The notes: generated by a model from the sequence alone, not told the origin. A stretch of 64,000 nucleotides of DNA from Azorinus chamasolen (GCA_963576725.1 OY755241.1:4200562-4264561); one strand, 5' to 3'. Positions 54,982-64,000 are shown, numbered from the stretch's first letter. Made by a program: numbers and translations.

Positions 54982-55167
54982 TGTGGTGACGGCCGGGTTT
55001 TAGCCATAACCCGGTCATGCGGGACCGGAGGAAACCCCACTTCCGCGGGGTCTTTGGAAAGAGGCGCGAGAACGGAAAGACGCCATATTGAACAGAGAGT
55101 ACAAAAAGACTAGAAAACTCGAGGACCTATCTGGATCCAGATGCATTGCATTTGTAGTGTAGTTACA
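54982..55167 (+). repeat. 5' LTR of the complete TatD Gypsy element
   Basis: 186 bp, TGTGGTGACGG to GTAGTTACA, with an internal ACCGGAGGAAACCCCAC. Compared with the 3' LTR it lacks about 22 bp near 55140, the segment that holds a possible splice donor. Confidence 0.92.
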
Positions 55168-55168
55168 T

Positions 55169-55180
55169 TGGTGGCAGCGG
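55169..55180 (+). promoter_or_regulatory. Putative primer binding site
   Basis: TGGTGGCAGCGG, beginning with the expected TGG, one base after the 5' LTR. I cannot assign the tRNA with confidence. Confidence 0.55.
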
Positions 55181-55517
55181 TTGTTGATGAAAAACTCCGC
55201 TGGTTATCGATATATTTGTTTGTAAACTCCGCCTTCAGCTAAGCTGTGGGTGGGGTATAATTGCCGTTTCGTTTTGACTTCGTCGATCGGAACCGTAGTA
55301 CGCTACTATTTGATTTATTGTTTTAGTATTCTTTGTGGATGTGAAAGGATTAGCGACTGTACATTGAGAATATAACCGGAATCGGTCGGATTAGAACCAG
55401 TTTTCTAATCCGCATCAATTTCGCATCTCCCTGCAGGTCACGTGACTTCTGTTTGAAATAAACAGTGGGTCTATACGATTCTGGAGCATTTTTTATGCAG
55501 AATAGCCAGATTTTGTA
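55181..55517 (+). other. Untranslated leader of the TatD Gypsy element
   Basis: About 340 bp between primer site and gag. Packaging signals would be expected here but none can be named. CCCTGCAGGTCACGTG is present at 55431-55446, including a CACGTG E-box. Confidence 0.5.
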
Positions 55518-56942
55518 ATGGCCGAGGGAGGTGACAACAATGTAGAGGCGGCTGAGCTACCAATGCGAACCCGCTCTGTAGCAATTAATTTCGCTACCGA
55601 GTTGGAATTGCAGCGGATTCCTGGCATCAAATCAAAGCTTGCTAGGACAATAATTGCTGTCAGGGAGAACTCGGGGAATATAACCCTTGAAATTCTTGAG
55701 GCCCTGACTAGAAGAAAACTCTCTCAGGAGGTTGTCTCGATGATTGATTTTGAGTCGAACCGCACCCTGAGAGGGCCCTATGAGTCAGGCGATTCGTCTG
55801 GGGAGGATGAGCCCGTCACCGATGGACGAAATGTCCATGATGAAAAAGGTTTTTCGTGTTGGCCTGAGGTACTCAAGGTAGTACACGCGGCTTCACGTGT
55901 TCTTGAACAAAAGCGGGAGATCACCAGCCCAATTACCAATGTGGTGAAGGACCCTCGTCCACCGCTGGTGCTAAAGTCGCCAGCGGATTTTACAACGAAA
56001 AAAGTTGCAAATCCGATTTGGACATCAACGCCTAAGAGGAAATTGCGATTCAGGGAACCATCTACCGAACGGTCTGACCAGTCGTATGGTGGTAGATCCA
56101 TGTCAAGCTTTAGTCGGCAGCAGGACATTATTAAGTCCTTGCCAAAGCATTTAAGTTTTGACGGGAAGAGTAGCTGGGAAGCATTTCGCCTGAAGTTCAC
56201 CAGATTCGCCAATGTAGCGGAGTGGACAGAAGGCGAGTGCCTGAATGTGCTCACGTGGTGCTTGACTGGCAAAGCCGCCGAGTACCATGTGTTGCTGTGC
56301 GAGCGAGATGGATCGCTTAGCTATTCCACATTAATGGATAAGCTAGAAGCTAGATATGGGCAGCATGAACTGGCAGAAGCTGCACAAGTGCGGTTCCAGC
56401 AGTCAGTGCAGACCCAAGTTGAAACCCTAGAGGAATGGGCAGACAGATTGCTCACACTCGGGGGCAGAGCTTTTAAAAAGCTGCCTGAAGATTTTGTCAA
56501 CAGGCAGATTATTAGCAGATTCTGCCAGGGGTTAGTAGACCGGGAGGCAGGCCACCATGTCTGTATGCAAGAACCCGGTACTGTACAAGAAGCTATACAG
56601 CTCGTCAGGAAGTACCAGCAGGTGCACTCGGCGATGTATGGCAAGACGCCGAAAACTTCCGGACGTCAAAACGAGGAGGAAAAGGTCTATGCCGTACAGG
56701 CGGAAAAGACTTCTTCCTTCTCTGAGGGGGAGGATTTCAAGAAGGCGCTGCGCGATCTTGAAGAAAGATTAGTTAAGACCTTTCAAAGCCAGCAACGTCT
56801 AACAACTCACCAGGCTAAGGGAGCTTGTTATGAGTGTGGCCAGAAGGGACATTTCAAAAGGGACTGTCCCACTTTGAAGGGTCAGAAGCCAAAAGGCCGG
56901 GGGACGGGGAGTCAGGCCGATCGTCGTCCCGAAAGAAATTAG
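55518..56942 (+). CDS. gag: gag with N-terminal helix-hairpin-helix-like region
   Basis: 474 codons, intact. Residues about 20-75 (INFATELELQRIPGIKSKLA then RTIIAVRENSGNITLEILEA) match the ComEA-type helix-hairpin-helix pattern: N-x-A-x-x-x-EL, PGI, A-x-x-I, R-x-x-x-G. That is a DNA-binding fold I do not know from Gag proteins. A disordered linker follows, then the capsid-like region from about residue 205 (LPKHLSFDGKSSWEAF, WCLTGKAAEYH, LEEWADRLLTLG, VNRQIISRFCQGL), then one CCHC knuckle (CYECGQKGHFKRDC) and a basic tail. ATG 55518 is chosen as the first in-frame ATG behind the leader. The protease frame overlaps its end in the -1 frame. I see no canonical slippery heptamer there. Confidence 0.9.
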   Translation: MAEGGDNNVEAAELPMRTRSVAINFATELELQRIPGIKSKLARTIIAVRENSGNITLEILEALTRRKLSQEVVSMIDFESNRTLRGPYESGDSSGEDEPVTDGRNVHDEKGFSCWPEVLKVVHAASRVLEQKREITSPITNVVKDPRPPLVLKSPADFTTKKVANPIWTSTPKRKLRFREPSTERSDQSYGGRSMSSFSRQQDIIKSLPKHLSFDGKSSWEAFRLKFTRFANVAEWTEGECLNVLTWCLTGKAAEYHVLLCERDGSLSYSTLMDKLEARYGQHELAEAAQVRFQQSVQTQVETLEEWADRLLTLGGRAFKKLPEDFVNRQIISRFCQGLVDREAGHHVCMQEPGTVQEAIQLVRKYQQVHSAMYGKTPKTSGRQNEEEKVYAVQAEKTSSFSEGEDFKKALRDLEERLVKTFQSQQRLTTHQAKGACYECGQKGHFKRDCPTLKGQKPKGRGTGSQADRRPERN

Positions 56943-57646
56943 AGACCTTGCCCAAGAGGTCTCGAATGGCCGCTAAATTCCCTGAGACTGGACCTTCTTG
57001 TCCAAATGACAAAAAGGTGCAGGGGAATGAACAGTCACCGGTGGAGGACAGACCTGTGGTTGTATGCCAAGTCTCGTCAGACTCTCAGCTAACAATTGGA
57101 GTCCAAGTGGGTAATAGACCCGTAACAGCAGTAGTTGATACAGCTGCCCAAGTGACTATTATTTCTGATAAAGTCTACCAGTCATTAAACAATAAGCCCC
57201 CTGTTCTCAGGAAGGTAAAGTTGATGGCTGCAGGCAGGGAAATGTCCATGTGCGGGTTTGTGGCAGGGCCACTGAAGCTAAAAATAGGGCATCAGTGGTA
57301 CCGAGAGGAAGTATATGTAGCTCCAATTGAGCAGCAGATGCTCTTAGGGTTTGATATTCTCAGGGATAAGAAGGCTGTTCTGGATATGGGTAGGGGGGTC
57401 CTACTATTTGATGGCATGGAGCTCCTACTAAACATCGGGTCTGGAGGGTCTAACCCCTCAGTGGCTAGGGTTACTGTTTCTAAAAGACGGGTTATTCCCC
57501 CTCATTCGGTTGCTAAAGTTAGTTGTAGTCTTAGTCAGCCATTGCCTGATTATGTCATAGAGCCCAGGAGTCTTTCTCAGTTCTGGATGCCAAAGGTGCT
57601 AAGAAAAGAAGGGTCGGATCCATACGTCTTGTCTCATAAACCCTAG
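56834..57646 (+). CDS. pol: Aspartic protease
   Basis: Open frame overlapping the end of gag by 109 bp in the -1 frame, so it probably needs a frameshift to be made. The retropepsin motif is AVVDTAAQVTIIS (DTA instead of DTG, a variant found in some Gypsy elements), with MLLGFDIL as the later ILG-type motif. It processes the polyprotein. The frame ends at TAG 57644-57646, and the downstream linker continues in another frame from about 57621, so a small frameshift has separated protease from RT. ATG 56897 or any upstream codon is unlikely to be a real start. Confidence 0.85.
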   Translation: MWPEGTFQKGLSHFEGSEAKRPGDGESGRSSSRKKLETLPKRSRMAAKFPETGPSCPNDKKVQGNEQSPVEDRPVVVCQVSSDSQLTIGVQVGNRPVTAVVDTAAQVTIISDKVYQSLNNKPPVLRKVKLMAAGREMSMCGFVAGPLKLKIGHQWYREEVYVAPIEQQMLLGFDILRDKKAVLDMGRGVLLFDGMELLLNIGSGGSNPSVARVTVSKRRVIPPHSVAKVSCSLSQPLPDYVIEPRSLSQFWMPKVLRKEGSDPYVLSHKP

Positions 57647-58669
57647 TGATAGATACCGGTTAGTCACTAAGGGTAAGGAGATTGGACTCGCGTTTCCAAT
57701 AGAGACTGTTTTGGAGGACGCCGAAGAACCCGAGCCTATTTGGGCAAGGGAAGTGTCCAAAACCGAAACAGTTGAAGATCAACACCAATAAGGTATACCA
57801 GAGCATTTGCGGCAACTTTATGCGGAAGCCTCCAGTCAATTGCAGGAGGACGAAAGGATCCAATTAGCGCAATTGCTGATTGAATTCCAAGATGTTTTTG
57901 CCAAAGATGACTTCGACTTGGGCAGCTTCAATGCAATGGAGCATGTCATCGAAACAGGGGACGCGAAACCAGTAAAGCAGCGGATGCGTAGAACTCCGGC
58001 GTGCTTTGCTGGTGAGGAGGAAGCTCATTTGAAGAAAATGTTGGAGGCTGGAGTCATTCAAGAATCAGTCTCTGATTGGGCTTCAGCTCCTGTGTTGATT
58101 AAGAAGAGGGATGGTAGTGTTAGATGGTGCATTGATTATCGTGCTTTAAATGAAAAGACGGTCAAGGATGTGTACCCACTACCATTGATAGATGACTGTT
58201 TAGACACTGTAGCAGGCAGTGTCTGGTTTTCCAAGTTAGATGCCAATTCAGCTTATTGGCAGTTAAAGGTCAAGGAGGAAGACCGTAAAAAGACGGCCTT
58301 TATTACCAGATATGGTTTGTACGAGCATGTGCGGATGGGTTTCGGCTTATGCGGAGCCCCAGCCACATTTGCTAGAGCCATGAACTTGATCCTGAGGGGA
58401 CTGACTTGGAAAACAGTCCTGGCCTTCTTGGACGATATCATAGTGCTGGGTAGAAGTTTCGCAGAGCACCTGCTTAACTTGAGAGAAGCCCTACAACGAT
58501 TTCGTCATTATGGGTTAAAGCTAAAACCTAGGAAATGCTACTTGTTTCAAAAGGAGGTTGAGTTCCTAGGGAGGAAAGTAGGCCAGGATTTTGTCAACAT
58601 GACAGATGATGATATTCAGGTGGTGAGGGATTGGCCCGAACCGACTGATTCGAAGAAAGGTAGAGATTT
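57647..58669 (+). pseudogene. pol: Reverse transcriptase
   Basis: The linker is followed by an in-frame TAA (57789-57791), then an open frame with EFQDVFAKDDFDLG (typical Gypsy lead-in), APVLIKKRDGSVRWCIDYRA, FSKLDANSAYWQL with the first catalytic Asp, MGFGLCGAPATFARAM and the catalytic box AFLDDI. Also LKPRKCYLFQKEVEFLG in the thumb. The frame is lost near 58655-58670, at the boundary to RNase H, by a small indel. All catalytic Asp residues are retained. Confidence 0.92.
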
Positions 58670-59749
58670 ATGGGGCTGGCGAACTATCACAGAGGTTTTA
58701 TTAAAGACTTCTCTAGAATTGCCACACCCCTTTATGCGGTTACAGGCAAGAATAATTTTGTCTGGACTGAAGATCAGGTCAATGCTTTCCGCACCTTGAA
58801 GGAGGCATTGGTAAACCCGCCAGTACTTGCGTTGCCTAATGCAACAGATCCCTTTGTGTTGGATACAGATGCTTCCGACTTTGCTATCGGGGCAGTCTTG
58901 TACCAGGTACAGGATGGGGAGGAAAGAGTCATTGCATACGGAAGTTATGCTTTGACTAAGGAGCAACGCAGGTATTGTGTTACACGTAAATAGTTGTTAG
59001 CGGTAGTGCGGTTTACTAGACAGTACAGTCACTATTTGCTAGGTAGACCATTTGTTGTACGTACCGACCACTCGAGCTTGAGATGGTTGACAAAGTTCCG
59101 TGAGCCGCAGGGGCAACTGGCGAGATGGTTGGAAGAGCTGTCTCAATATAACATGATACTTAAGTATCGTGCGGGTCGTGACCATGGTAATGCAGACGCA
59201 CTGTCCCAGTTACTCTATAGTGACAAGTGTCTTGTTTACCAAGAGGGTGTGCGATTGAAGGAGTTGCCATGCGGCGGGTGTAAATATTGCGAACGAGCCC
59301 ACATGCAGTGGGCACCCTTCCTGGAAGAGGTAGATGACGCAGTGCCATTGACGACCAAGCCTAGGATTCCAGCTGGTCTGGAATGTAAGACGGCCCTGGA
59401 AGTTAAGGCGGATCTGCAAGAAATCTACGGGGAATTAGACGGAATGGAATCATACCAGTCTTGTGACGGTGGCAAGCCGGAAGGTGCAACTACCGGTTGT
59501 CAACTCGCAGAGGACACGATCTTCAGGACAACTGAGTCGGACCCACAGGTCCAGAAGGTGTGGGATCCGGTAGCTCAACAAGAGGTAAGTTTGCTAGAAG
59601 AAATTCTAGAAGACATACCATGGGAGCAGGACTCTGAACCAGGAGATGAGGTGGTAAGTGTGAATGTGGTAACGCGACGGGCGGCGAAGCAGGAGGCCAC
59701 CAAAGTAAGGCGTGACATTCTTGGGAAGCCGTTGTTGATCCAACCATGA
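58670..59749 (+). pseudogene. pol: RNase H and connector to integrase
   Basis: FMGLANYHRGFIKDFSRIA ends the RT connection. Then RNase H with VLDTDASDFAIG (first Asp kept), an in-frame TAG at 58991-58993, and RTDHSSLRWL and GNADALSQL (later acidic residues kept). The TAG replaces what is usually a Glu codon in this motif. Downstream is a Cys-containing stretch (CGGCKYCERAH) and an acidic connector ending at TGA 59747-59749. Confidence 0.9.
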
Positions 59750-61312
59750 CGGCAGAGTCTACGAAACCTGCAGAGAATAATTCAAATCCTGTGGCAAAAA
59801 GCTGGGGATTTGTTATTGAAGACCTGGTATCATCGCAGCATAGCGATGTTGACCTGTCACCAGTTTTGTCCTGGTTAGAATCTAAAGAGGAGCCCAGTGA
59901 GGGTAGTCTCTTTAGAACGAGCCCAGCAGCCAAATTCTACTGGTTGAACAGGAATCGTCTGTCGCTGATTGAAGGGGTTCTGTATATGGATGAGCCAAAA
60001 TCTGGGGATAAGCGCTTGGTTTTACCAAGGGTACTCAGGGCAAAGGCTTTATATTTGAACCATAACCTTCCTTCAGTCGGGCATCAGGGTGTACAGAGAA
60101 TGAAAGAAAAGTATGCCTGGTATGGGATGTCTTCGGATATTACTAACCATGTGTAGTAATCAGAACAAGAAATCGGCCAGGCATGGTAAACGTCCAATGA
60201 TCGAGTATCAGGCTGGGGCACCCATGGAAAGAGTACATATCGACTTTCTTGGACCTTTACCTAGGTCTACTAGAGGTAATGAATATGTACTTATGATGGT
60301 GGACCAGTTTACCAAGTGGGTGGAATGTATTCCTCTGCCAAACCAGACAGCAGAGGAAACTGCCCAAGCAGCGGTTGACCAGTTTTTCTCCAGGTTCGGA
60401 ATGCCATTTCAGGTATTTTCAGACCAGGGGCGCAATTTTGACTCTAAGCTCTTTATGAAACTTTGTAAGGTTCTGCATATCCACAAGGCCCGCACAACAC
60501 CATATAGACCTTCAGCCAATGGCCAGGTTGAAAGGTGCAATAGTACTCTGATGAACGCTGTTCGCTGTTTTATTGGCAAGTCACAGAATCATTGGGATTT
60601 GTATTTACAGCAGATCGCCGGTGCCCTCCGGTCCTCCGTAAATCGAATGACCGGACACACTGCCAATATGCTGTTAGGGAGGGAGGTGAATATGCCTGCT
60701 GACTTAATGTTTCCTATTTCAAGCCAGACGCCAGCATATCCAGAGAGTTATCCTGGTAGACTTTCAGCAAAGATGCAACAAGCCCATGAGGCTGCAAGCC
60801 GGGTCATGAAAACAACTTCTGAAAGAATGAAGCGAAATTATGACCTGCGCGTGCTTATTAGGAACTATCAGGTAGGTGATGTGGTGTACTTGCTGGACAC
60901 TGCGGTCCTCAAGGGTAAATGTAAAAAGCTGTGCTCCCCTTGGAAGGGTCCAGCTGTCATTATATCCAAATTGTCAGATTCCCTTTTTAGAGTCAAGCTG
61001 AGAAATGCTGTGTTTGTGGTTAACCATGACAGGGTAAAGCTCTGTCATGATGACACACTCCCACAGTGGATTAAGCATTGGCAAAGTAGTCCGAACAAAA
61101 CAGAAACTACCGTTCAAGGTGATGATAGAGTCTATTGCCTCTGTCAGCAACCTTGGCAGGGGCGTTTCATGATACAGTGTGATCATTGTACTGAATGGTA
61201 CCATGGTGCATGCGTAGATATAACCCCTACAGATGCGGTAGATATCCAGAAGTACAGGTGCCCAGACTGTAAAAACAGAGTCAGAACTCTGTTTGATCAG
61301 GACAAGAGTTAA
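59746..61312 (+). pseudogene. pol: Integrase with C-terminal PHD finger (complete copy)
   Basis: The first frame (59746-60156) carries LNHNLPSVGHQGVQRMKEKY, the His half of the H2C2 domain. A small lesion near 60150 removes the normal Cys pair and changes frame. The second frame (from 60113) has the catalytic core: VHIDFLGPLP (Asp), FSDQGRNFD (Asp), NGQVERCNS (Glu), then the module YQVGDVVYLL, SPWKGPAVI, FVVNHDRVKLC, and a PHD finger at 61130-61270. Stop TAA 61310-61312. The catalytic triad is intact, and only the zinc domain is broken. Confidence 0.9.
61130..61270 (+). other. PHD finger on the integrase tail (complete copy)
   Basis: C4HC3: YCLC, QCDHC, EWYHGAC, YRCPDC. Spacing and the ITPT segment after the sixth ligand are shared with the copy at 43709-43849, so the module belongs to the family and is not a chance fusion. 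Confidence 0.9.
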
Positions 61313-61330
61313 GAAACTTATATGTGGTTC

Positions 61331-61346
61331 TCTTTGTCTTTTCCAG
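61331..61346 (+). promoter_or_regulatory. Splice acceptor directly before the third ORF
   Basis: TCTTTGTCTTTTCCAG, with AG at 61345-61346 touching the ATG at 61347. Such a site allows a spliced RNA in which the third ORF is first, as for env genes of retroviruses. Confidence 0.72.
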
Positions 61347-63547
61347 ATGTCAGACTCAGATAAGCCTCCTGATCAAGGAGGAGGTAAACGGCCCCCATCA
61401 GACGAGGCCAAGGGTGGACGGAGGCCCCCGGCACGCGAGCGGGGGGAGAACCCGACCTACTCTCAGAGGCGGTCTCCGGGATCCTCAATGGACCGGAGTT
61501 CTGCTAGGTCTGAGGAAAAGGGAAGGGAGCGAAGGAGTTCTCCTGTTGATCAGAGGAGAAACCGAGGCAAGGCTTCGTCCGGAAATAGAGGGCGAGGATC
61601 TCGACATTCCCCAGAAAGAAGGGAGAGGTCTTTGTCGCCTCACTACAGGAGGAACAACCCTTCGGGTGATCAGCGAAGGGACGCAGGAGGGTGTGGAGAC
61701 ATTCTCAATGGAGCAAGAAGTTTGACCAAAAAGGGCAAACTTATGCATCCAAGGACACTGTCTGAGAAAGTTTGCGCTGCTGGAGAGAAGAACTCCAGCA
61801 TGGCTGTTTTGCTGGGGCAGGCCGATGTCGCCCGGGCCCAGAACAAGGTTGCCTGGCTAAGGACGTTGGCCAAGGAGTTGGATGTCCTCCAGTACCACAG
61901 TAGGAGGTGGATCTCTAGCTCGATATTTCCGCTAGGGGAGCCACCAAAGAAAAAAACCCAATCGGGGGAGGCTCGGGAACCAAGCAAAGACTATAGATTA
62001 GTCCCAAACCCAAATCTCCCTAGAGTGAAGGTCGATATGGGGAAGGGGGCATCCAGCCCTTCCCTTAGCCTAACGAAAGGTGAAGGGGAAATGGAGGTGG
62101 GGCAAGTGTCGTCGGACGAAGAGGCCCGACTCTTAGCGCCCTCCACGCCTCCAAGAACATCTACGGCCACCAAGCCTGTGAGTCCGGTCAAGCCTTGGTC
62201 AGCGACCGGTAGTTCACAGGACATTCCCAGTACTCAGACAAGGGAGGCTTCCACCAGGGATCACCATGCCAAGAGGCGGAAGGAGTCTTGTTTGGTGCAA
62301 GGCTGTGCGGCAGAGCTGACAAGGTCTCATGCTTTTGCTCGGCATATTCCGGCAGTGTTCCAGCCAGCAGTTAAGGGCGAGGACATTGTCAATAGACGAA
62401 TCGGTGCCCTGAAATTAGTCACCCGTTGGTTAATGGGCCAGAAGATATGGTTCGCTACTTGGACAGCTCTGGGGGAATGCGTGACTGGGAGGTCGATGAT
62501 GCCACCACAGAGGCCATGCAGGAGCTTTGTCAGTACCTGCGGGAGCCTATCGGCGATATGTCTCTCCGGCAGTCGGGCAACAGGGTCACTGCTCTTGTAC
62601 ACTGGAGAGTAGTGCTGCTCCTGGTGTCCATACTGGAGGGTCATCAAGCAGAGGATCTTCGTCAGCTGTACCAACTTGATGAGGAGGAACAGGCTCTGCT
62701 ACCTACGCTACCAAAGGCATTTGATAGCCACTGCCATTTGGACAGGACGGCCAGGAACCTTGGTATGCGGGAATCGTGGGACTTTCAATCCATTCTGCAG
62801 TACCAGACTGCCCGGGAGCCCTACGAGGTCCAAGTGGATAAGGTGGTTGGAGTGTTCAGCGACCCCGACACCTATCCAGACCAGGAAGCTGTTGAAAGGC
62901 TGACCCAGCAGGGAGTTGTTGTAGCGGTTGGAATCCACCCCAAGAAGTTGATTTCTGAGGAGTTTCAGACCCTAGGGAACCTGCTGGAGTTAGATAGAGT
63001 GAGCGCCTTGGGAGAAGTTGGCCTGGACCATACTGAAAGTCCAGACCAATGGGTGGAGCAGGTGTATAAGCTGCAGAGGGTGCTCTTTCTCTTAAAGAAG
63101 GAGCACGTGCTCGTGCTGCACGCCAGAGGAACCAGCTCTGTGCCGGATGAGGCTTTGCTGAGCCTGATGTTTCAACTGCAAGCTCATCCTAAAGTAGGAA
63201 GGGAACGGCTGATCCACCTCCATTGCTTTTCCGGAACGGCAAAGGTTTTGGAGAGTTGGTTGGAGGCGTTCCCCAACACATGTGAGCGTTACCCAGATGG
63301 CCAAGAAATTGCCTATGGCCCAGCAAGAAGCAATCCGGGGCATTGACCGGCATAGACTGCTTCTGGAGACAGACGCTCCATACTTCAGCCCCCCCCAGGA
63401 TTCCGGCGGTCCACACCAAGCCTGCTGGGAGCGGTGGCTGCAGAGTTGGAGGAGGTCGTTGGCCTACCATGGCAGGACCTCCTCTCTTTAACATATGCCA
63501 ATGCAGAGAGGCTGTATGTCCAGAGGCAGCCTCCTCTGCAGGGGTGA
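61347..63547 (+). pseudogene. Third ORF: Arg/Ser-rich region, zinc finger, TatD nuclease (complete copy)
   Basis: From ATG 61347: about 110 residues of Arg/Ser/Gly/Pro-rich disorder (RRSPGSS, SRHSPERRERSLSPHYRR), a helical part, the NLS-like EPPKKKTQ, a Ser/Pro linker, RRKESCLVQGCAAELTRSH (finger-like Cys pair with His residues), then after a frame change near 62430 a helical region with LVHWRVVLLL and the TatD domain, 62717-63547. TatD ligands: DSHCHLD, GEVGLD, VLHARG, HLHCFSG, LLETDAP, and the typical end LTYANAERLY. Frameshifts at about 63280 and in a nine-C run (63390-63398) break the TatD part. Same order as the copy at 43899-46887, with diverged sequence. Confidence 0.87.
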
Positions 63548-63663
63548 GATCCGCGGAGGCCAAGAGGATAGGGAAGACTGTGAAGCCCCAGTGACCAGCC
63601 CGTGAAGATTATAAGCCGGTGCACACTAGGAGGCCCAGTAGCAGTCCTAACCCTATCCTTTCA

Positions 63664-63680
63664 AATAAAGTGGGGAGGAG
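63664..63680 (+). promoter_or_regulatory. Polypurine tract
   Basis: AATAAAGTGGGGAGGAG immediately before the 3' LTR; plus-strand primer site. The AATAAA may be coincidental. Confidence 0.85.
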
Positions 63681-63889
63681 TGTGGTGACGGCCGGGTTTT
63701 AGCCATAACCCGGTCGTGCGGGACCGGAGGAAACCCCACTTCTGTGGGGTCTTTGGAAAGAGGCGCGAGAACGGAAAGACGCCATATTGAACAGAGAGTA
63801 CAAAAAGACTTAGAAAACTCGAGGACCTATCTGGATCCAAACCAGAGGTAGGTTTAATTGTAGTGCATTGCATTTGTAGTGTAGTTACA
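63681..63889 (+). repeat. 3' LTR of the complete TatD Gypsy element
   Basis: 209 bp. Contains CCAGAG|GTAGGT (GT at 63848-63849), a plausible splice donor 41 bp before the LTR end. The corresponding segment is missing from the 5' LTR. Confidence 0.92.
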
Positions 63890-64000
63890 ACAAAATAAAA
63901 GAATTATGATTATATCATGCTACAGTTCCTGTCATGGGCAATATTTCGTGTGCCGATGTGATAATTCTAATTAATATTCACGGAGTCATTATTTCTTATT
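63890..64000. other. Flanking non-coding sequence
   Basis: AT-rich, continuing the MITE border interrupted at 54981. Nothing else seen before the window ends. Confidence 0.5.

Larger units (their letters stand above)
54982..63889 (+). mobile_element. PHD/TatD-type Ty3/Gypsy retrotransposon, complete with both LTRs
   Basis: 8.9 kb. Order: LTR, leader, gag with helix-hairpin-helix-like region, protease, RT, RNase H, integrase with PHD finger, splice acceptor, third ORF with zinc finger and TatD domain, polypurine tract, LTR. RT precedes integrase, the ordinary Ty3/Gypsy order. LTRs differ by about three substitutions and two indels, so the insertion is comparatively recent, yet the coding region has several frameshifts and at least two stops. 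Target-site duplication not clear: GAAAT upstream against ACAAAAT downstream. Confidence 0.93.

Noticed and set aside
56826..56942. Canonical -1 slippery heptamer in the gag/protease overlap
   Set aside because: I read the overlap in the gag frame and found no X-XXY-YYZ heptamer; the mechanism remains open.
61347..63547. Envelope glycoprotein in the third ORF
   Set aside because: No signal peptide, no transmembrane segment, no furin-type context; instead basic disorder, a finger motif and TatD motifs.
54977..63896. Five-base target duplication of the complete TatD Gypsy element
   Set aside because: The flanks GAAAT and ACAAAAT do not match exactly at the LTR ends, so I do not claim one.

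Overview
The window looks like repeat-dense intergenic DNA from a mollusc, most likely a bivalve. I infer this from the repeats rather than from a recognised host gene: several 'pearl'/HINE-type elements with internal 120-190 bp tandem repeats and terminal hairpins, many short palindromic MITEs, a Penelope-like and a LINE remnant, and three Ty3/Gypsy LTR retrotransposons. Splice sites are canonical and base composition is AT-rich. Almost all recognisable protein-coding sequence belongs to mobile elements. Host-type coding is limited to a few candidate exons: a Myb/SANT-domain gene at 30.6-32.2 kb, an unrecognised two-exon minus-strand gene at 20.9-22.9 kb, and a USP-like fragment at 8.5 kb.

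Layout. 1-0.5 kb is a 68-bp satellite. 0.67-8.14 kb is a complete but inactivated Gypsy element of the Gmr1-like type: integrase lies before reverse transcriptase, the LTRs are 1.3 kb, the target duplication is GTGTG and the primer site matches tRNA-Pro. 8.4-9.04 kb has a USP-like fragment and a MITE. 9.1-12.1 kb is a composite of mirrored repeat arrays. 13.5-14.4 kb is a LINE remnant on the minus strand. 14.6-15.9 kb is the same 68-bp satellite in the opposite orientation. 16-34 kb is mostly non-coding, with MITEs, pearl-like elements and the candidate host exons. 34.4-37.1 kb holds two pearl/HINE elements, 37.3-38.5 kb a long-arm fold-back element, and 41.0-42.8 kb a Penelope-like fragment cut by another pearl/HINE element.

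The most interesting content is at 42.8-47.4 kb and 54.98-63.89 kb. These are two copies, one 5'-truncated and one complete with LTRs, of a Gypsy family with an unusual gene set. The integrase ends in a PHD finger. A third open reading frame sits where some retroelements carry env, directly behind a splice acceptor. It encodes an Arg/Ser-rich, probably nuclear region, a zinc-finger-like motif and a complete TatD-type metal-dependent nuclease domain. The gag of the complete copy also starts with a helix-hairpin-helix-like region. Both copies are broken by stops and frameshifts, yet the two diverged copies share the same domain order and keep all TatD metal-binding motifs, which argues for a functional ancestral unit.

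How the parts work together (inference). Gag, protease, RT/RNase H and integrase would carry out ordinary retrotransposition. The PHD finger could direct integration to modified histone H3 tails. A spliced subgenomic RNA, from a donor in the LTR to the acceptor before ORF3, would make the TatD protein, which might process nucleic-acid intermediates of the element or act on host structures.

The rest, 47.4-54.2 kb, is a dispersed repeat with a small conserved ORF, another pearl/HINE array, a hAT transposase remnant, and a 1.8 kb element with nearly identical 357-bp inverted arms.
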